Assembly: GCA_947443645.1 (NCBI GenBank)
Contig: CANEXF010000002.1
Location: 1 to 64,000 of the forward strand
Direction: 5' to 3'
DNA: 64,000 nucleotides
Origin: Comamonadaceae bacterium
GTDB taxonomy: Bacteria > Pseudomonadota > Gammaproteobacteria > Burkholderiales > Burkholderiaceae_C
Shown here: piece after piece, positions 16,766 through 23,965 of the stretch
Layout: each line of letters starts with the position of its first letter
Position numbering within the stretch: the first letter of the stretch is position 1
Notes under the pieces: generated by a model
The model's database searches: none
What the model was told of the DNA's origin: nothing
What the model saw: only the letters and a program-made list of their open reading frames with translations
Translations under genes and position numbers: made by a program

Positions 16766-17356
16766 ATGGCAAGCCGAAGAATTTTGTTGATAGACGGTCA
16801 CCCCGATCCTGCCGGAGCCCACCTTTGCCAGGCCCTGGCAGACGCGTATGCCCAGGGCGCGCAGCAAGCTGGCCACGAGCTGCGGCGCGTACGTGTGGCT
16901 CAGCTCGATTTCCCGCTGCTGCGCAGCCAGCAGGCGTGGCAGAACGAGCCTGTACCCGCCGCGCTTGAGCAGGCGCAGGCCGATATCCTCTGGGCCCAGC
17001 ATCTGGTGCTGTTTTTCCCGCTCTGGCTGGGCGACATGCCGGCCCTGCTCAAGGCATTTCTTGAGCAGGTGGCCAGGCCCGGCTTTGCCTTCGGGCCCAA
17101 AGGTGACGATCCCATGGGCCACAAGGCGCTCGCCGGTCGATCAGCGCGCGTGGTGGTGACCATGGGTATGCCGGCGCTGGTCTACCGCTGGTATTTCCGT
17201 GCCCACAGCCTCAAGTCGCTGGAGCGCAACATCCTCGGCTTTGTCGGCATCTCGCCTGTCGATGAAACCCTGGTCGGCATGGTGGACCGCCTCGGGCCGG
17301 ACGGCGTGCGCGAATGGACGGCCAGGCTGGCCAAGCTGGGCGCCGCCGCCAAATAG
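16766..17356 (+). CDS. NAD(P)H-dependent quinone reductase (flavodoxin fold, KefF/MdaB-like)
   Basis: 196 aa. Flavodoxin-like fold_2 family: RRILLIDGHPDPAGAHLCQALADAYA at the N-terminus, hydride-site region LWAQHLVLFFPLWLGDMPALLKAFLEQV (about 72-100) and the GRSARVVVTMGMPALVYRW strand. The family reduces quinones with NAD(P)H, often as redox defence or as a potassium-efflux ancillary subunit; the next gene is a potassium channel, which makes the latter link worth noting. AGAGGAGG 5 nt upstream supports the start. An FNR-type box precedes it. Confidence 0.87.
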   Translation: MASRRILLIDGHPDPAGAHLCQALADAYAQGAQQAGHELRRVRVAQLDFPLLRSQQAWQNEPVPAALEQAQADILWAQHLVLFFPLWLGDMPALLKAFLEQVARPGFAFGPKGDDPMGHKALAGRSARVVVTMGMPALVYRWYFRAHSLKSLERNILGFVGISPVDETLVGMVDRLGPDGVREWTARLAKLGAAAK

Positions 17357-17405
17357 CGTTTGAGCCCGCCGGCGCTGCCCACTGCTTGTCCGTTACAGTC
17401 TGCCA

Positions 17406-17816
17406 ATGATTAAATGGCAAGAACGAAAACGCCTGATTACGCGCCGTGGACTGATTTATTCACTGCTCTTATGCTTGCTGATTCTGGGCCTGGGCGGCGT
17501 GGGCTTCTGGATTGTCGAGCCCAAGGCGCTAACGCTCAGCGACGGCTTGTGGCTGGCCTTTACCACTGCGGCAACCGTGGGCTACGGCGACATTGTGCCC
17601 AGCACCCATGCCTCGCGTGCGTTCGCGGTGCTGGTTGTTCTGCTGGGGCTGGCGGTGCTGTCGCTGGTCACGGCTTCAGTGGCGGCCATGTTTGTGGAAA
17701 CCGAGGAGCGGCAAATCGAGCGGGACCTGATGCAGGCCATCAGCGACCTGCGCATGGAGGTGCGCGGCCTGCATGACGAGCTGCGAAAACTCAAGGCAAC
17801 CCGCGACAAGGCCTGA
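17406..17816 (+). CDS. Two-transmembrane potassium channel
   Basis: 136 aa. TM1 at about 13-35 (LIYSLLLCLLILGLGGVGFW), a pore helix and selectivity filter in LAFTTAATVGYGDIVPST (about 50-67), TM2 at about 73-96, then a charged helical tail with EERQIERDLMQAISDLRMEV that is likely coiled. There is no RCK domain. TVGYGD is diagnostic for K+ selectivity. It follows the quinone reductase by 49 bp and may share its FNR-type promoter. Confidence 0.9.
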   Translation: MIKWQERKRLITRRGLIYSLLLCLLILGLGGVGFWIVEPKALTLSDGLWLAFTTAATVGYGDIVPSTHASRAFAVLVVLLGLAVLSLVTASVAAMFVETEERQIERDLMQAISDLRMEVRGLHDELRKLKATRDKA

Positions 17817-17860
17817 TCTCTTGCCCAGCCTTGTGCACCCCTGGCTATTGATGCGGGGCT

Positions 17861-17902
17861 TTGACGCAGGTCAACAGGTTTGCGGCAACCCCGTCGCATC
17901 AT
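17861..17902 (+). promoter_or_regulatory. FNR/Anr-type promoter upstream of RcnB-like gene
   Basis: TTGACGCAGGTCAA (17861-17874) is a perfect inverted repeat of TTGAC around four bases. CATCAT follows 22 bp later (17897-17902). Predicted start near 17909, about 147 nt upstream of the RcnB-like ATG. The remaining 17817-18055 gap shows no other gene. Confidence 0.63.
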
Positions 17903-18055
17903 GAGCGCCAAGGCGAGCCTTTATCCCTTTGATCATCCGGCCCATGGGGAGCCGGGTTCTGAGTGCCTGGTGTCGCCTTGGCTCATGGTGAGTCCACGGC
18001 CAGGGGCGCAGCCGTTCATGCGCCCGACGTCTGTTTAGCAACAGGAGCTGGTGTG

Positions 18056-18472
18056 ATGAAACACAAGATACTGTCGGCGGCCCTGGCCGCAGCCTGCCTT
18101 GCTGCCACGGGTTTCACTGTGGCGCAGGATCGGGAAGTCCGTCCACCTGGTAACGGCCCAAGGGCAGGTGATGGCCCGCCTCAGCGCATGGCACCGGGAA
18201 AAGCCGGTCCAGGCCGCCACCATCGCGGTCCGCGCCACATGGTGCCGCCACGCGCAGCTGTGAGCGAAAGCGGCGCGGGTCCGGAGCACGATATTCACGT
18301 CGGCGACCGGCTTCCGGCAGCCTACCGCGACAAGGGTTACATCGTTGACGACTGGCGTGGCCATGGTTTGACTGCGCCGCCGCGCGGCCACCATTGGGTG
18401 CAGATAGGCGCCGACTACGTGCTGGTGGTAGCTGCAAGCGGCAAGATTTCTGCGCTCTCGCTAGGCCGCTAG
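18056..18472 (+). CDS. RcnB-family periplasmic protein
   Basis: 138 aa. Sec signal peptide (MKHKILSAALAAACLAATGFTVAQ), a disordered Pro/Gly/Arg-rich section with HHRGPRHM, and a C-terminal RcnB-like block YRDKGYIVDDWRGHGLTAPPRGHHWVQIGADYVLV (about 93-130). RcnB of E. coli is a periplasmic protein modulating Ni/Co efflux, but most homologues are uncharacterised. The start at 18056 is set by the signal peptide and AGGAG 10 nt upstream. Paralogue of the gene at 19749. It sits downstream of an FNR-type box. Confidence 0.83.
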   Translation: MKHKILSAALAAACLAATGFTVAQDREVRPPGNGPRAGDGPPQRMAPGKAGPGRHHRGPRHMVPPRAAVSESGAGPEHDIHVGDRLPAAYRDKGYIVDDWRGHGLTAPPRGHHWVQIGADYVLVVAASGKISALSLGR

Positions 18473-18520
18473 CGCCCGTCTATCAGGCGCTAGAAGCTAT
18501 TAAATAAATAGCAAGCAGCC
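18473..18520. repeat. AT-centred dispersed repeat
   Basis: Two adjacent hairpins: GCGCC...GGCGC around CGTCTATCA, then GCTATTAAATAAATAGC (18496-18512), ending GCAAGCAG. It lies between the convergent RcnB-like and trxC genes and could serve as a bidirectional transcript end. Confidence 0.75.
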
Positions 18521-18539
18521 GGGACGAAAGTTGCCAAGC

Positions 18540-18977
18540 TCAGCGCAGATTCGACTGAACCCAGCGCACGATATCGGCTGTTCCCATGGCGCCGGGCTGG
18601 CGCGCAATTTCCTTGCCGTTATTAAACAGCGCGAGCGTCGGAATGCTGCGGATGTTAAAGCGCGCGCCCAGATTGGGCACGGCTTCGGTATCAACCTTGG
18701 CCAGTCGCAGATGCGGCTCAAGCTGCGCTGCGGCCTGTTCATAAGCCGGCGCCATCTGCCTGCATGGTCCGCACCAGGGTGCCCAGAAATCCACCAGCAC
18801 CGGAATCTGGTTGCGGCTGATATGACGATCAAAGGCCGCTTCATTCAGGGCCACGGGGTGGCCTTCAAACAAGGTTTTCTTGCAGCTGCCGCAGGTCGGG
18901 GCGCTGCCCAGCTGGTCGGTGCGTACCCGGTTGGTGGTATGGCAGTGCGGGCAGACGATGTGAAGTGCTTCAGTCAT
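18540..18977 (-). CDS. trxC: Thioredoxin 2 (TrxC)
   Basis: 145 aa. N-terminal zinc ribbon with CPHC (about 9-12) and CGSC (about 33-36), then a thioredoxin domain with active site FWAPWCGPCRQMAPAYEQA (about 60-78) and the cis-Pro loop IRSIPTLALFNNG. This two-part layout distinguishes TrxC, an oxidative-stress reductant, from TrxA. I favour the ATG at 18977 because TrxC proteins begin just before the first CxxC; an ATG at 19001 would add eight residues. Divergent from the usp gene across an FNR-type box. Confidence 0.93.
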   Translation of the reverse strand: MTEALHIVCPHCHTTNRVRTDQLGSAPTCGSCKKTLFEGHPVALNEAAFDRHISRNQIPVLVDFWAPWCGPCRQMAPAYEQAAAQLEPHLRLAKVDTEAVPNLGARFNIRSIPTLALFNNGKEIARQPGAMGTADIVRWVQSNLR

Positions 18978-19038
18978 ACAAACCAATTTGGGGCCACGCA
19001 TGGCATTTCAAGCGCTACCAGCCGCATCTGAGAGAGTT

Positions 19039-19080
19039 TTGACCCATGTCAAGGCTGGTGCCGGCCTAAGGCGACATCAT
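19039..19080 (+). promoter_or_regulatory. FNR/Anr-type promoter upstream of universal stress gene
   Basis: TTGACCCATGTCAA (19039-19052), a perfect TTGAC-N4-GTCAA palindrome, then 22 bp to CATCAT (19075-19080). The predicted start is near 19087, 77 nt before the usp ATG. It lies between divergent trxC and usp, so it could affect both. Confidence 0.68.
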
Positions 19081-19163
19081 GCCTGCAATCATGACTGCGA
19101 GCGCAAGCTGCATGCGTGTTCGCTGGCTCCAAAATACTTTAACCCCCACCTGTCAAGGCGCGC

Positions 19164-19604
19164 ATGTTCAAACATATTCTGCTGGCCACCGATGGCTCCA
19201 AGGCATCCGACGCAGCAGCTGCGCTGGCACTTGAGTTGGCGCGCACGCACGGCGCCAAGCTGACGGCCGTGTACGTGATCACGCCTTACCCTTACCTGGG
19301 CGTGGGTGAGAGCAATGCCTATGGCTTCAATGCCTACATGGTCGCGGCGCAGCAGCACGCGGCTGAGGCCCACGCCAAGGTGACGGCCCTGAGCCAGCAG
19401 GGTGTGTCCAAGTTCGATGTCCAGCTGCGCGTGGTGGAGGATTCAGGCTCGGCGCGTGGCATCTTGCACACGGCCGACGCAGAAGGCGCAGACCTCATCA
19501 TCGTCGGCTCGCACGGTCGTACCGGCATCGTGCGCCTGATGCTGGGCAGCGTGGCCAACCGTGTGGTGTCGGAGTCGCCTGTACCTGTATTGGTTGTGCG
19601 CTAG
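19164..19604 (+). CDS. Universal stress protein (UspA family)
   Basis: 146 aa single Usp domain. N-terminal FKHILLATDGSKASDAAAALALELA with the nucleotide-contact Asp, and C-terminal ATP-binding motif IIVGSHGRTGIVRLMLGSVANRVV fitting G-x2-G-x9-G(S/T). Usp proteins with this motif bind ATP and support survival in stasis and low oxygen; several are known Anr/FNR targets in other proteobacteria, consistent with the box upstream. Confidence 0.92.
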   Translation: MFKHILLATDGSKASDAAAALALELARTHGAKLTAVYVITPYPYLGVGESNAYGFNAYMVAAQQHAAEAHAKVTALSQQGVSKFDVQLRVVEDSGSARGILHTADAEGADLIIVGSHGRTGIVRLMLGSVANRVVSESPVPVLVVR

Positions 19605-19748
19605 GGCGAATCAGCCGCCTTCGCCGCGCAGATGGGGCTTTCCTTTACGCACCTGATACACAAAGCCGGGGTAAAGGTGGCATCGGACTACGCTGGCCAA
19701 CCAGTATTGGCTCAACAATGGGTTCTTCAGTTCAACGAAGGATCCCGA

Positions 19749-20198
19749 ATGAAAAGCCGAGCATTGATAGCCGCACTCACCGCAGTCTCACTGACTTTCA
19801 GTGGTCTGGCCATGTCGCAGGACCGCGGCGGACGCGGCGGCGGCGATGACCGCCCCGGTCACAACCAGCGAAACGACAGGGATGGTCGCGACGGCAGAAA
19901 TGACCGTGATGGCCGCAATGACCGCTATGACCACAATGAAAGGCAACAGCGCGGCCCGAATCACCCCATGCCGCCTCAGGCGCGCGCAGGTGAGCGTGGC
20001 GCCGGCCCTGAGCACAACTTCTACCGTGGCGGCCGTTTACCTGCCTATTACCGCGATCGCGGCTATGTGGTTGACGACTGGCGCGGCCATCGCCTGAGCG
20101 CGCCGCCACGCGGCTACCACTGGGTGCAAACCGGCGGTGACTACGTTCTGGTCGCCATCGCCACCGGCGTTATCTTGCAGATTCTATTGAGTCAGTAA
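19749..20198 (+). CDS. RcnB-family periplasmic protein, second copy
   Basis: 149 aa. Signal peptide MKSRALIAALTAVSLTFSGLAMSQ, a low-complexity Arg/Asp/Gly/Asn region made of DRDGRNDR-like repeats (about 25-68), then YRDRGYVVDDWRGHRLSAPPRGYHWVQTGGDYVLVA, nearly the same ending as the 18056 protein. The signal peptide and codon position fix the start at 19749. The two copies flank trxC and usp; tandem duplication followed by divergence of the linker is likely. Function unproven. Confidence 0.82.
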   Translation: MKSRALIAALTAVSLTFSGLAMSQDRGGRGGGDDRPGHNQRNDRDGRDGRNDRDGRNDRYDHNERQQRGPNHPMPPQARAGERGAGPEHNFYRGGRLPAYYRDRGYVVDDWRGHRLSAPPRGYHWVQTGGDYVLVAIATGVILQILLSQ

Positions 20199-20272
20199 TT
20201 GCCAGGAGGCGCTCGGGGCTTACCGGGCGCTTGAGGTGCTGCAGGCGCTATAGGCGCTGCAGTCACACGATC

Positions 20273-20854
20273 TCAGCGCTGCGTTGATTGCGGCGTGATT
20301 TCTTCTTGTGCCTGGTAGCTGCCCGGCGCCAGTCCGTCGAGTTGGTAAGGGCCTATGGCTGCGCGTATCAGGCGCAGCGTCGGAAACCCCACCGCCGCTG
20401 TCATGCGGCGAACCTGGCGGTTGCGACCTTCTCGTATGCCCAGCTCCAGCCATGCGGTGGGGCTGGACTGGCGAACGCGGATAGGCGGCTCGCGCTCCCA
20501 CAGTGCTGCGGGTTCGGCCATCAGGCGCGCATGCGCTGGCAGCGTCGGGCCGTCCTTGAGTTGCACGCCTCGCCGCAAGGCCTCAAGCGCAGCCTCATCG
20601 GGCAGGCCCTCGACCTGTACCCAATAAATCTTTTCCATCTTGAAGCGTGGGTCAGAAATGCGCGCCTGCAGCTTGCCGTCGCCAGTCAGTAGCAGCAGGC
20701 CCTCGCTGTCCGCATCCAGACGGCCCGCCACATAGACACCAGGCACGTCTATGAAGTCTTTCAGCCCGCGCCAGCGCCCTTCAGCCGTGAACTGGCTGAG
20801 CACGCCGTAGGGCTTGTTAAAGCGGATGAGGCGGGAGAGGTCTGGGGAATTCAT
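20273..20854 (-). CDS. rluE: 23S rRNA pseudouridine synthase E
   Basis: 193 aa. RsuA-family pseudouridine synthase; RluE modifies U2457 of 23S rRNA. Motif [14 protein letters not shown], motif [19 protein letters not shown] with catalytic Asp (about 49), and C-terminal [30 protein letters not shown]. No S4 domain, as in RluE. The ATG at 20854 gives a normal N-terminus; one at 20872 would add six residues. Confidence 0.92.
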   Translation of the reverse strand: MNSPDLSRLIRFNKPYGVLSQFTAEGRWRGLKDFIDVPGVYVAGRLDADSEGLLLLTGDGKLQARISDPRFKMEKIYWVQVEGLPDEAALEALRRGVQLKDGPTLPAHARLMAEPAALWEREPPIRVRQSSPTAWLELGIREGRNRQVRRMTAAVGFPTLRLIRAAIGPYQLDGLAPGSYQAQEEITPQSTQR

Positions 20855-21001
20855 GGCGGGCCAGCATAGCATTGCGCCCGGCGCGGTCCCGCAGGGTGTT
20901 GCCGCCCGGATTCTTGCTGAAACCAGAAGTGAGCGTGTCCTGGGCTTGTAGCTTGGTCCGCTTGCCCGTGAGGGCGGGCAGTGGATAAATCAGTGCGTGA
21001 A

Positions 21002-21250
21002 TTAGTGCGTAATAAAGGCGTAGCTGATTTCTTCGCTTTCAACCATGTCGAGGATGTCGTTGAGCACATCTTCGCTCTCCGTGCTGCTCCAGGTTTCTTC
21101 GGGGTTGCTGGCGAACAAGGGCTCAATCGCGATGTCCATGAACTGCTGGTCGGGCAGCTTCAAGACATGGTTGCCTTCAGAGGTCTGGGACAGTTCCCAG
21201 TCATCCGGCACAGACATTTCGAGCTTGATGGTGATGTGGAGTTTTTTCAT
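21002..21250 (-). CDS. Small acidic conserved hypothetical protein
   Basis: 82 aa, strongly acidic C-terminus (ESEDVLNDILDMVESEE). It starts MKKLHITIKLEMSVPDDWEL; the Met at 21250 is preferred because upstream in-frame residues are low-quality. No membrane or signal segment. I do not recognise the family. It follows the hypothetical gene at 21282 and sodC on the same strand and may be cotranscribed. Confidence 0.62.
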   Translation of the reverse strand: MKKLHITIKLEMSVPDDWELSQTSEGNHVLKLPDQQFMDIAIEPLFASNPEETWSSTESEDVLNDILDMVESEEISYAFITH

Positions 21251-21281
21251 GGAGCGCTTCCGGTTTGTTGAGGCCGCGAGG

Positions 21282-21539
21282 TTACTCCATGTTGAGCAGG
21301 GCGGCCCTGAAAGCCGCGCTGAGGGCTGCTGCTTCGGGCTCTGCAAAGGTCGTGTTGTGTTGGTGGGTTAAGGGGCCGCCACCAGGCTCAACTGCGCCAG
21401 TTGCGTCGTAACCCACGGCTTTGAACTTCCAGACGCCGCCTATGCGCTTGAGGTTACCCACATGCGTTCCATCGGCCAAGTGCACGCTGTGCACATTGGC
21501 GTTAACAGCAGTGAGCGCCAGCGTAGTCAACGAAAGCAC
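21282..21539 (-). CDS. Hypothetical protein directly after sodC
   Basis: 85 aa from a GTG that immediately follows the sodC stop codon in the same frame. The central part VHLADGTHVGNLKRIGGVWKFKAVGYD looks like real, folded sequence, while the first 14 residues (LTTLALTAVNA) look weak, so the true start may be further in. No motif recognised. A readthrough extension of SodC is formally possible but unlikely because Cu/Zn SODs end at the preceding block. Confidence 0.5.
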   Translation of the reverse strand: MLSLTTLALTAVNANVHSVHLADGTHVGNLKRIGGVWKFKAVGYDATGAVEPGGGPLTHQHNTTFAEPEAAALSAAFRAALLNME

Positions 21540-22055
21540 TCAGCCCTTGACGATGACTGCGCATGCCAGTCGCGGCCCGGAATTGCCCGTGGGTTGCGTC
21601 TTGAAGTCGTCAGGATCGCGGTGCACGATCAGGCCACGGCCAATGACATCTGCCACACCGCTACCAACGCTGATGGTGCTGGATGTGTAGCTGAACTTGG
21701 CCACACCATTGGCATCGGCCATCAGGCTGACCAAGTCGCCGGCATGGTGTTCGCTGTGGTCGTGCGCGCCATGGGCCTTGCCCGTGGGGTTGAAGTGCCC
21801 ACCGGCGCTCATGCCATCGCCGCTGGAGCAGTCGCCTTTGTCGTGGACATGAAAACCATGTACTTTGCCGGGTGCCAGGCCACGCACTTCACCCGCGACC
21901 AATACAGCGTTGCCAGTCTGGGTAAAGGTGACAGTGCCAGATGTCGTGTTGCCTTTGGTGGGCGCCAACTGTGCTGTTGCAGTGGGGCCGGCAGGGTAGC
22001 CTGCACAGGCGGAAATTAGCAGGGTGAGGGCAAAAGGTGCAATTAGCTTGATCAT
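21540..22055 (-). CDS. sodC: Cu/Zn superoxide dismutase, lipoprotein-type
   Basis: 171 aa. A signal peptide with lipobox LLISACAG (Cys about 17) implies envelope anchoring. Metal ligands are visible: GFHVHDKGDCSS (two Cu His and a disulfide Cys), GGHFNP with the bridging His, HAHD-like zinc ligands in the AHGAHDHSEHHAGDL stretch, and C-terminal GRGLIVHRDPDDF with the fourth Cu His and GNSGPRLACAVI with the second Cys. It converts periplasmic superoxide to peroxide and oxygen. Full family length. Confidence 0.95.
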   Translation of the reverse strand: MIKLIAPFALTLLISACAGYPAGPTATAQLAPTKGNTTSGTVTFTQTGNAVLVAGEVRGLAPGKVHGFHVHDKGDCSSGDGMSAGGHFNPTGKAHGAHDHSEHHAGDLVSLMADANGVAKFSYTSSTISVGSGVADVIGRGLIVHRDPDDFKTQPTGNSGPRLACAVIVKG

Positions 22056-22171
22056 TTGTGAGGTCCTCTTTGTCTGTGAAGTTGGATACGGCTCAAAGGG
22101 CTGTCAGTATTCCACCAATTGGGCAAACCTGCTTGCTGTAAGCCCTATGTTTTCGCCACAGCCATGAGCCT

Positions 22172-22498
22172 TCAGGCCTGCCACACGCCAAACCCAGCAG
22201 AGCGCAGGTCGATGCCGACTTCTATCTCCCTGTCCACGGCATCTGTGTAGCTCATGGGGTTGAAGGCCTCGTACAGGTCTGGCAGCAGGCGCAGGCCGTA
22301 TTTCTGCGCATAGCTGTTGGCCTGGATGCCGGCCTTGTGTTTGTCAAAGCGCAGGTCCGGGTCCAGCCCCGTCATGCCCACGTACACGCAGGGTTTGCCG
22401 GTGATGTAGTTGGGGTTGTTCTTGCGAAAGCGTGGCTCCAGCAGCACATCGCTGGAGAGCTCGATCACGTAGACGTGGTGGTGCTTGCGGCGGGCCAT
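22172..22498 (-). CDS. Small GIY-YIG-like protein
   Basis: 108 aa. The order VYVIEL, then PCVYVGMTGLDPDLRFDKHKAG, then VDREIEVG resembles a compact, divergent GIY-YIG fold: paired V-Y-V strands, an Arg-Phe, a His and a downstream Glu. The first 8 residues are basic and His-rich (MARRKHHH). I infer a nuclease-like fold; catalytic competence is not proven. It opens the accessory patch up to glnS. Confidence 0.55.
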   Translation of the reverse strand: MARRKHHHVYVIELSSDVLLEPRFRKNNPNYITGKPCVYVGMTGLDPDLRFDKHKAGIQANSYAQKYGLRLLPDLYEAFNPMSYTDAVDREIEVGIDLRSAGFGVWQA

Positions 22499-22526
22499 AT
22501 ACGGATTATGAGAGGGATAGGGCTGA

Positions 22527-22575
22527 AGCGCCCGCAGGAATTGCGCAAGCAGCTACCAAAACCGTAGCAAGCTAA
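22527..22575. repeat. AT-centred dispersed repeat, left of the mntA/hepT remnant
   Basis: AAGCGCCCGCAGGAATTGCG, CAAGCAGCTACCAAAACCGTAGCAAGC. It resembles the copy at 23053-23114 in the same orientation, so the mntA and broken hepT genes lie between direct repeats. Confidence 0.75.
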
Positions 22576-22718
22576 AGTTGAATCGCAGATAACTGCTTTT
22601 GAAGAGACGGCAGATCGTTCTGTATGGTTTGCCACACGATGGCGAGGTCCACCGTGAAATAGCCGTGCGCTAACGCATTGCGCATTTCGTAAACAAAGCC
22701 CCAGGGTACGGCAGCGGG
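22572..22718 (-). pseudogene. Truncated HepT-type toxin, C-terminal fragment
   Basis: Only the last 45 or so residues of a HepT-like RNase remain: PWGFVYEMRNALAHGYF followed by TVDLAIVWQTIQNDLPSL and a normal stop. The R-x4-H catalytic motif (RNALAH) is retained, but the N-terminal 60-70 residues that form most of the four-helix bundle are missing; the fragment begins about 11 bp after the mntA stop. No good start codon precedes it. The intact gene would have been about 110 residues. Confidence 0.8.
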
Positions 22719-22728
22719 TGCGCACGGC

Positions 22729-23019
22729 TCATACGGCCAAGGCTTCGCGCAACACCTGATCGCGAAAGCTGGCGGGCAGGCTATTGGGGGTAAGCACATC
22801 TACATCCATGCCTAACAGCTGCTTCAATTCAAACCGGATGGCACCAATGTCCATGAGCGTAGTTTGCGCGGTGGGTTCCACCAGCATGTCCAAATCGCTT
22901 TCCGAAGTGTCGTCGCCACGCAGCGCCGAGCCGAATACCCGCACACCGCTCACGCGGTGGCGCAATGCAATCTCGCGGATTTGCGTGCGGTGCAGGGTCA
23001 GGGCTTCTGAGGGGCGCAT
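22729..23019 (-). CDS. mntA: MntA-type nucleotidyltransferase antitoxin
   Basis: 96 aa minimal nucleotidyltransferase. GVRVFGSALRGDDTSESDLDMLVEP holds the GS-x9-11-D-x-D catalytic core (about 25-49); the third acidic position is in GMDVDVLTP. MntA antitoxins neutralise HepT by adding AMP groups. Here the partner toxin is reduced to a C-terminal fragment, so this is a widowed antitoxin unless it acts on a HepT elsewhere. Full length for the family. Confidence 0.87.
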   Translation of the reverse strand: MRPSEALTLHRTQIREIALRHRVSGVRVFGSALRGDDTSESDLDMLVEPTAQTTLMDIGAIRFELKQLLGMDVDVLTPNSLPASFRDQVLREALAV

Positions 23020-23052
23020 AGGCTGGAGTTTAACGGAGCAGAGTATTTATGT

Positions 23053-23114
23053 GTCAAATCGGCTTCTAGCGCCCGCGGAACATGCGCAAGCAGCTCCTAA
23101 AACCGTAGCGGCTG
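23053..23114. repeat. AT-centred dispersed repeat, right of mntA
   Basis: TCAAATCGGCTTCTAGCGCC, then GCGCAAGCAGCTCCTAAAAC and CGTAGCGGCT. This longer copy shows the conserved end that reads, on the other strand, GGCGCTAGAAGCCGATTTGA. Confidence 0.75.
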
Positions 23115-23125
23115 TAAGACAAAAC

Positions 23126-23665
23126 CTAAAACGAAGACCCAGGCGCGCTCAGAAACGCCAGCTCTTCGGCGCTAGAGCTGCGCCCCAGAACCGCGTTGCG
23201 GTGCGGGTAGCGGCCAAAGCGGTCGATGATGGCTTTGTGGCGCAGCTCGAAATCGAGGTTGCTTTTCATGCCCAGCTGAGAAAACAGCGCCACGGCTTGC
23301 GCATGCACCAGTGCGGACTCGCTGTGCATGTAAGGCATGTAGGCAAACACGCGCTGTACAACGGACAAGCTTCGGTCCTGCCCGCTGGCCACCAGCTCTT
23401 GCGCCAGCACCAGCGCCAGCGCGTCCTGCGCAAAGGCGCGCGGCGTGTCGCGGTACACATTACGCGAGAACTGGTCCAGCACGATGATCTCCGCCAGCCG
23501 CCCCTGGGCCTTCGCGCGCCACGCAAACAACTCACACTTTGCTGCGGCCTCCAGCATGTCGCCAAAGCGTGTGCGGATGGTTTCGTCCAGACCAGCGTCT
23601 TTGACGAAGTGCTGCTTGGGGCTTAGCTCTTCAAACCAGAAGTGGAGGATGGCTTGGGGATTCAT
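23126..23665 (-). CDS. DUF924 family protein
   Basis: 179 aa. DUF924 pattern: ILHFWFEELSPKQHF at the N-terminus, EIIVLDQFSRNVYRDTPRAFAQDALALVLA (about 58-87), YMPYMHSES and GRYPHRNAVLGRSSSAEELAFL near the end. The fold is a TPR-like all-helical protein; function unknown. Its first 148 bp are duplicated at 24272-24419, beyond a toxin-antitoxin pair, where they form a truncated copy. Confidence 0.88.
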   Translation of the reverse strand: MNPQAILHFWFEELSPKQHFVKDAGLDETIRTRFGDMLEAAAKCELFAWRAKAQGRLAEIIVLDQFSRNVYRDTPRAFAQDALALVLAQELVASGQDRSLSVVQRVFAYMPYMHSESALVHAQAVALFSQLGMKSNLDFELRHKAIIDRFGRYPHRNAVLGRSSSAEELAFLSAPGSSF

Positions 23666-23671
23666 TGGTAA

Positions 23672-23965
23672 TCAGTTCAGCCTGTTGCGCCAATAGCCGG
23701 GTTTGCGGTGCTGGTGCGCAATCGCCAAAACCAGCAAATCTGCAACGTCTTGCGTATAAACCACGCTGTAAGGAAAGCGCCTCAGGCGGCAGCGACGAAT
23801 GTGTGGTGTCAGCGGGTGCCAAGCTTTGGGAAATTTCTCGATGAGCTGGATGGTTTTGAGTGTTTCAATCAAGAAGGCGTCGCCAAGACCGGGCGCTTGT
23901 TCTGCGTACCAAGTGATGGCTTCGTCAAGCTCGGCCTGTGCCGGCTCCAGCAAGCGTGTGCTCAT
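23672..23965 (-). CDS. ParE/RelE-family toxin
   Basis: 97 aa. RelE/ParE superfamily: N-terminal helices LLEPAQAELDEAITWYAEQAPGLGDAFL and the strand block HIRRCRLRRFPYSVVYTQDVADLLVLAIAHQHRKPGYW with the typical basic residues and terminal HxxRxPGYW. Gyrase (ParE) or ribosome (RelE) targeting cannot be told apart here. Its start overlaps the antitoxin stop (ATGA). The gene ends 6 bp before the DUF924 start. Confidence 0.9.
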   Translation of the reverse strand: MSTRLLEPAQAELDEAITWYAEQAPGLGDAFLIETLKTIQLIEKFPKAWHPLTPHIRRCRLRRFPYSVVYTQDVADLLVLAIAHQHRKPGYWRNRLN

